DNA of 64,000 bases, taken from the NCBI RefSeq assembly GCF_003434055.1, contig NZ_QVEX01000015.1:1-64000 (forward strand), written 5' to 3'. Source of the DNA: Enterocloster aldenensis (lineage in GTDB: Bacteria > Bacillota > Clostridia > Lachnospirales > Lachnospiraceae). Position numbers and translations under genes: made by a program. Below are positions 63,266 to 64,000 of the stretch, one piece after another. How positions within the stretch are numbered: position 1 is the stretch's first letter; the number at the start of each line of letters is the position of its first letter. The notes beneath the pieces were generated by a model. It had not been told where the DNA came from. It saw nothing but the letters and a program-made list of their open reading frames with translations, and did no database searches.

Positions 63266-64000
63266 TTAACAGATTTCAGCCCCGGCCGGCATATCCTTTT
63301 CCGGTTTCATCAGGGCCAGATTGCCCTCTGCGTCCTCAGCGCACAGGATCATCCCCTCTGACAGCATGCCTGCCAGCTTTGCAGGCTTTAAGTTGGTCAC
63401 CACCATGACCTTCTTACCCACCATCTCCTCTGGTGAATAGTAAGCCTTGATGCCGCTTAAAATCTGGCGTGTCTGGCTTCCTATCCTGACCTGGGAGCAA
63501 AGCAGCTTCTTGGACTTTGGAACCGCCTCGCATTGGATGATTTCCCCTACCTGGAACTGAAGCTTTGCAAAATCATCATAGGTTATCTCCGGCTTGGCCT
63601 CAATATCGATGACGTCATCCCCGGCCCCGCTGCTTCCATCCGCACCGGCGTCCATACCCTGTGCACCGCCGTCTGCGGCTGCGCTGCCTGCTGCCTGGGC
63701 AGCCTGCATGGCTTCCACCTTATCCAGCACTTCCTTTACATCCATACGGGCAAAAAGGATTTCCGGCTTGTCCGTCACCTTGCTGCCGGACGGATACAGC
63801 CCAAAGGAATCCATCTGGGACAGCTCCCGCTTAACCGTGTTAAGCTGTGCCAGGATTTTCCCTGCTGTCCCGGGCATGAAGGAATACAGAAGGGACGCGC
63901 CGATGGCAATGGATTCCGTCAGGTTATAAAGCACGGTGGACAGCCTGTCCTTCTGCGCCTCATCCTTGGCAAGGGTCCATGGCGTTGTCTCATCAATATA
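63266..64000 (-). CDS. metG: Methionyl-tRNA synthetase, C-terminal part (cut by window edge)
   Basis: The 3' part of metG; the frame stays open to the right edge, where it reads YIDETTPWTLAKDEAQKD, a MetG hallmark. The visible 244 residues hold the end of the anticodon-binding helical domain (LYNLTESIAIGASLLYSFMP), a low-complexity Ala/Gly linker, and a C-terminal EMAP-type tRNA-binding domain (DDFAKLQFQVGEIIQCEAVP, QVRIGSQTRQILSGIKAYY, LKPAKLAGMLSEGMILCAED) that promotes dimer formation and tRNA binding. The linker (GSAAADGGAQGMDAGADGSS) is long for the family. Confidence 0.96.
   Translation of the reverse strand, partial: YIDETTPWTLAKDEAQKDRLSTVLYNLTESIAIGASLLYSFMPGTAGKILAQLNTVKRELSQMDSFGLYPSGSKVTDKPEILFARMDVKEVLDKVEAMQAAQAAGSAAADGGAQGMDAGADGSSGAGDDVIDIEAKPEITYDDFAKLQFQVGEIIQCEAVPKSKKLLCSQVRIGSQTRQILSGIKAYYSPEEMVGKKVMVVTNLKPAKLAGMLSEGMILCAEDAEGNLALMKPEKDMPAGAEIC

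Overview
The window is about 64 kb of chromosome from an anaerobic Firmicute, most likely Lachnospiraceae and probably the Enterocloster/Clostridium bolteae-clostridioforme group. This placement is inferred from gene content (MecA, CwlD-like amidase, T-box leader, ThiW with a TPP riboswitch, pyruvate formate-lyase with a separate glycyl-radical subunit, oleate hydratase), strong AGGAGG ribosome binding sites and a base composition near 50% GC. No 16S gene is present to confirm it. Most genes lie on the minus strand.

Layout. 1-3.8 kb: a minus-strand operon of an MBOAT acyltransferase, a DHHW/AlgJ-like partner and a ferredoxin-type aldo/keto reductase. 4.0-6.0 kb: rpoN, then a Phe-Gly-Gly tRNA cluster. 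6.2-12.4 kb: glycogen debranching enzyme, cell-wall amidase, metallophosphoesterase lipoprotein and an SH3/GH18 exported hydrolase. 12.5-15.1 kb: a small unknown gene, then a protein kinase fused to a degenerate P-loop domain that overlaps a second, related P-loop-like gene. 15.3-18.5 kb: mecA, a GntR regulator, uxuA and a DUF1858 protein. 18.8-22.4 kb: fermentation locus with pflB, a separate glycyl-radical protein, pflA and a small ferredoxin. 22.5-26.5 kb: a C26 glutamine hydrolase, an AT-rich two-gene cassette of unknown function, and an ECF sigma/anti-sigma pair.

26.6-33.9 kb: the complete tryptophan operon trpEGDCFBA behind a Trp T-box leader; its consensus promoter overlaps the end of thiE. 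33.9-36.3 kb: thiW-thiM-thiE under a TPP riboswitch. 36.6-42.9 kb: a ugpCAEB-type ABC transporter with a glycerophosphodiesterase and a HAD phosphatase; a 166-bp inverted-repeat element sits inside this operon. 43-44.8 kb: a gene made largely of 16 perfect heptads, and an AT-rich PemK/MazF-like toxin gene.

44.9-57.1 kb: a sugar regulon of LacI, isomerase, two-subunit transketolase, FGGY kinase, Rbs-type ABC transporter, DUF2291 lipoprotein and RbsD. This combination fits the transketolase route of D-apiose catabolism. A second LacI gene and a zinc-ribbon gene lie upstream. 57.6-64 kb: oleate hydratase, rsmA, a choline-binding-repeat protein, a TatD hydrolase, a TraX-like membrane protein and the 3' part of metG, which runs off the right edge.

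The most interesting signals are the two-polypeptide pyruvate formate-lyase, the candidate apiose regulon, the kinase/pseudo-ATPase pair, the foreign AT-rich cassettes, and a family of small TA-ended inverted-repeat elements, one inside a terminator loop and one supplying a stop codon.
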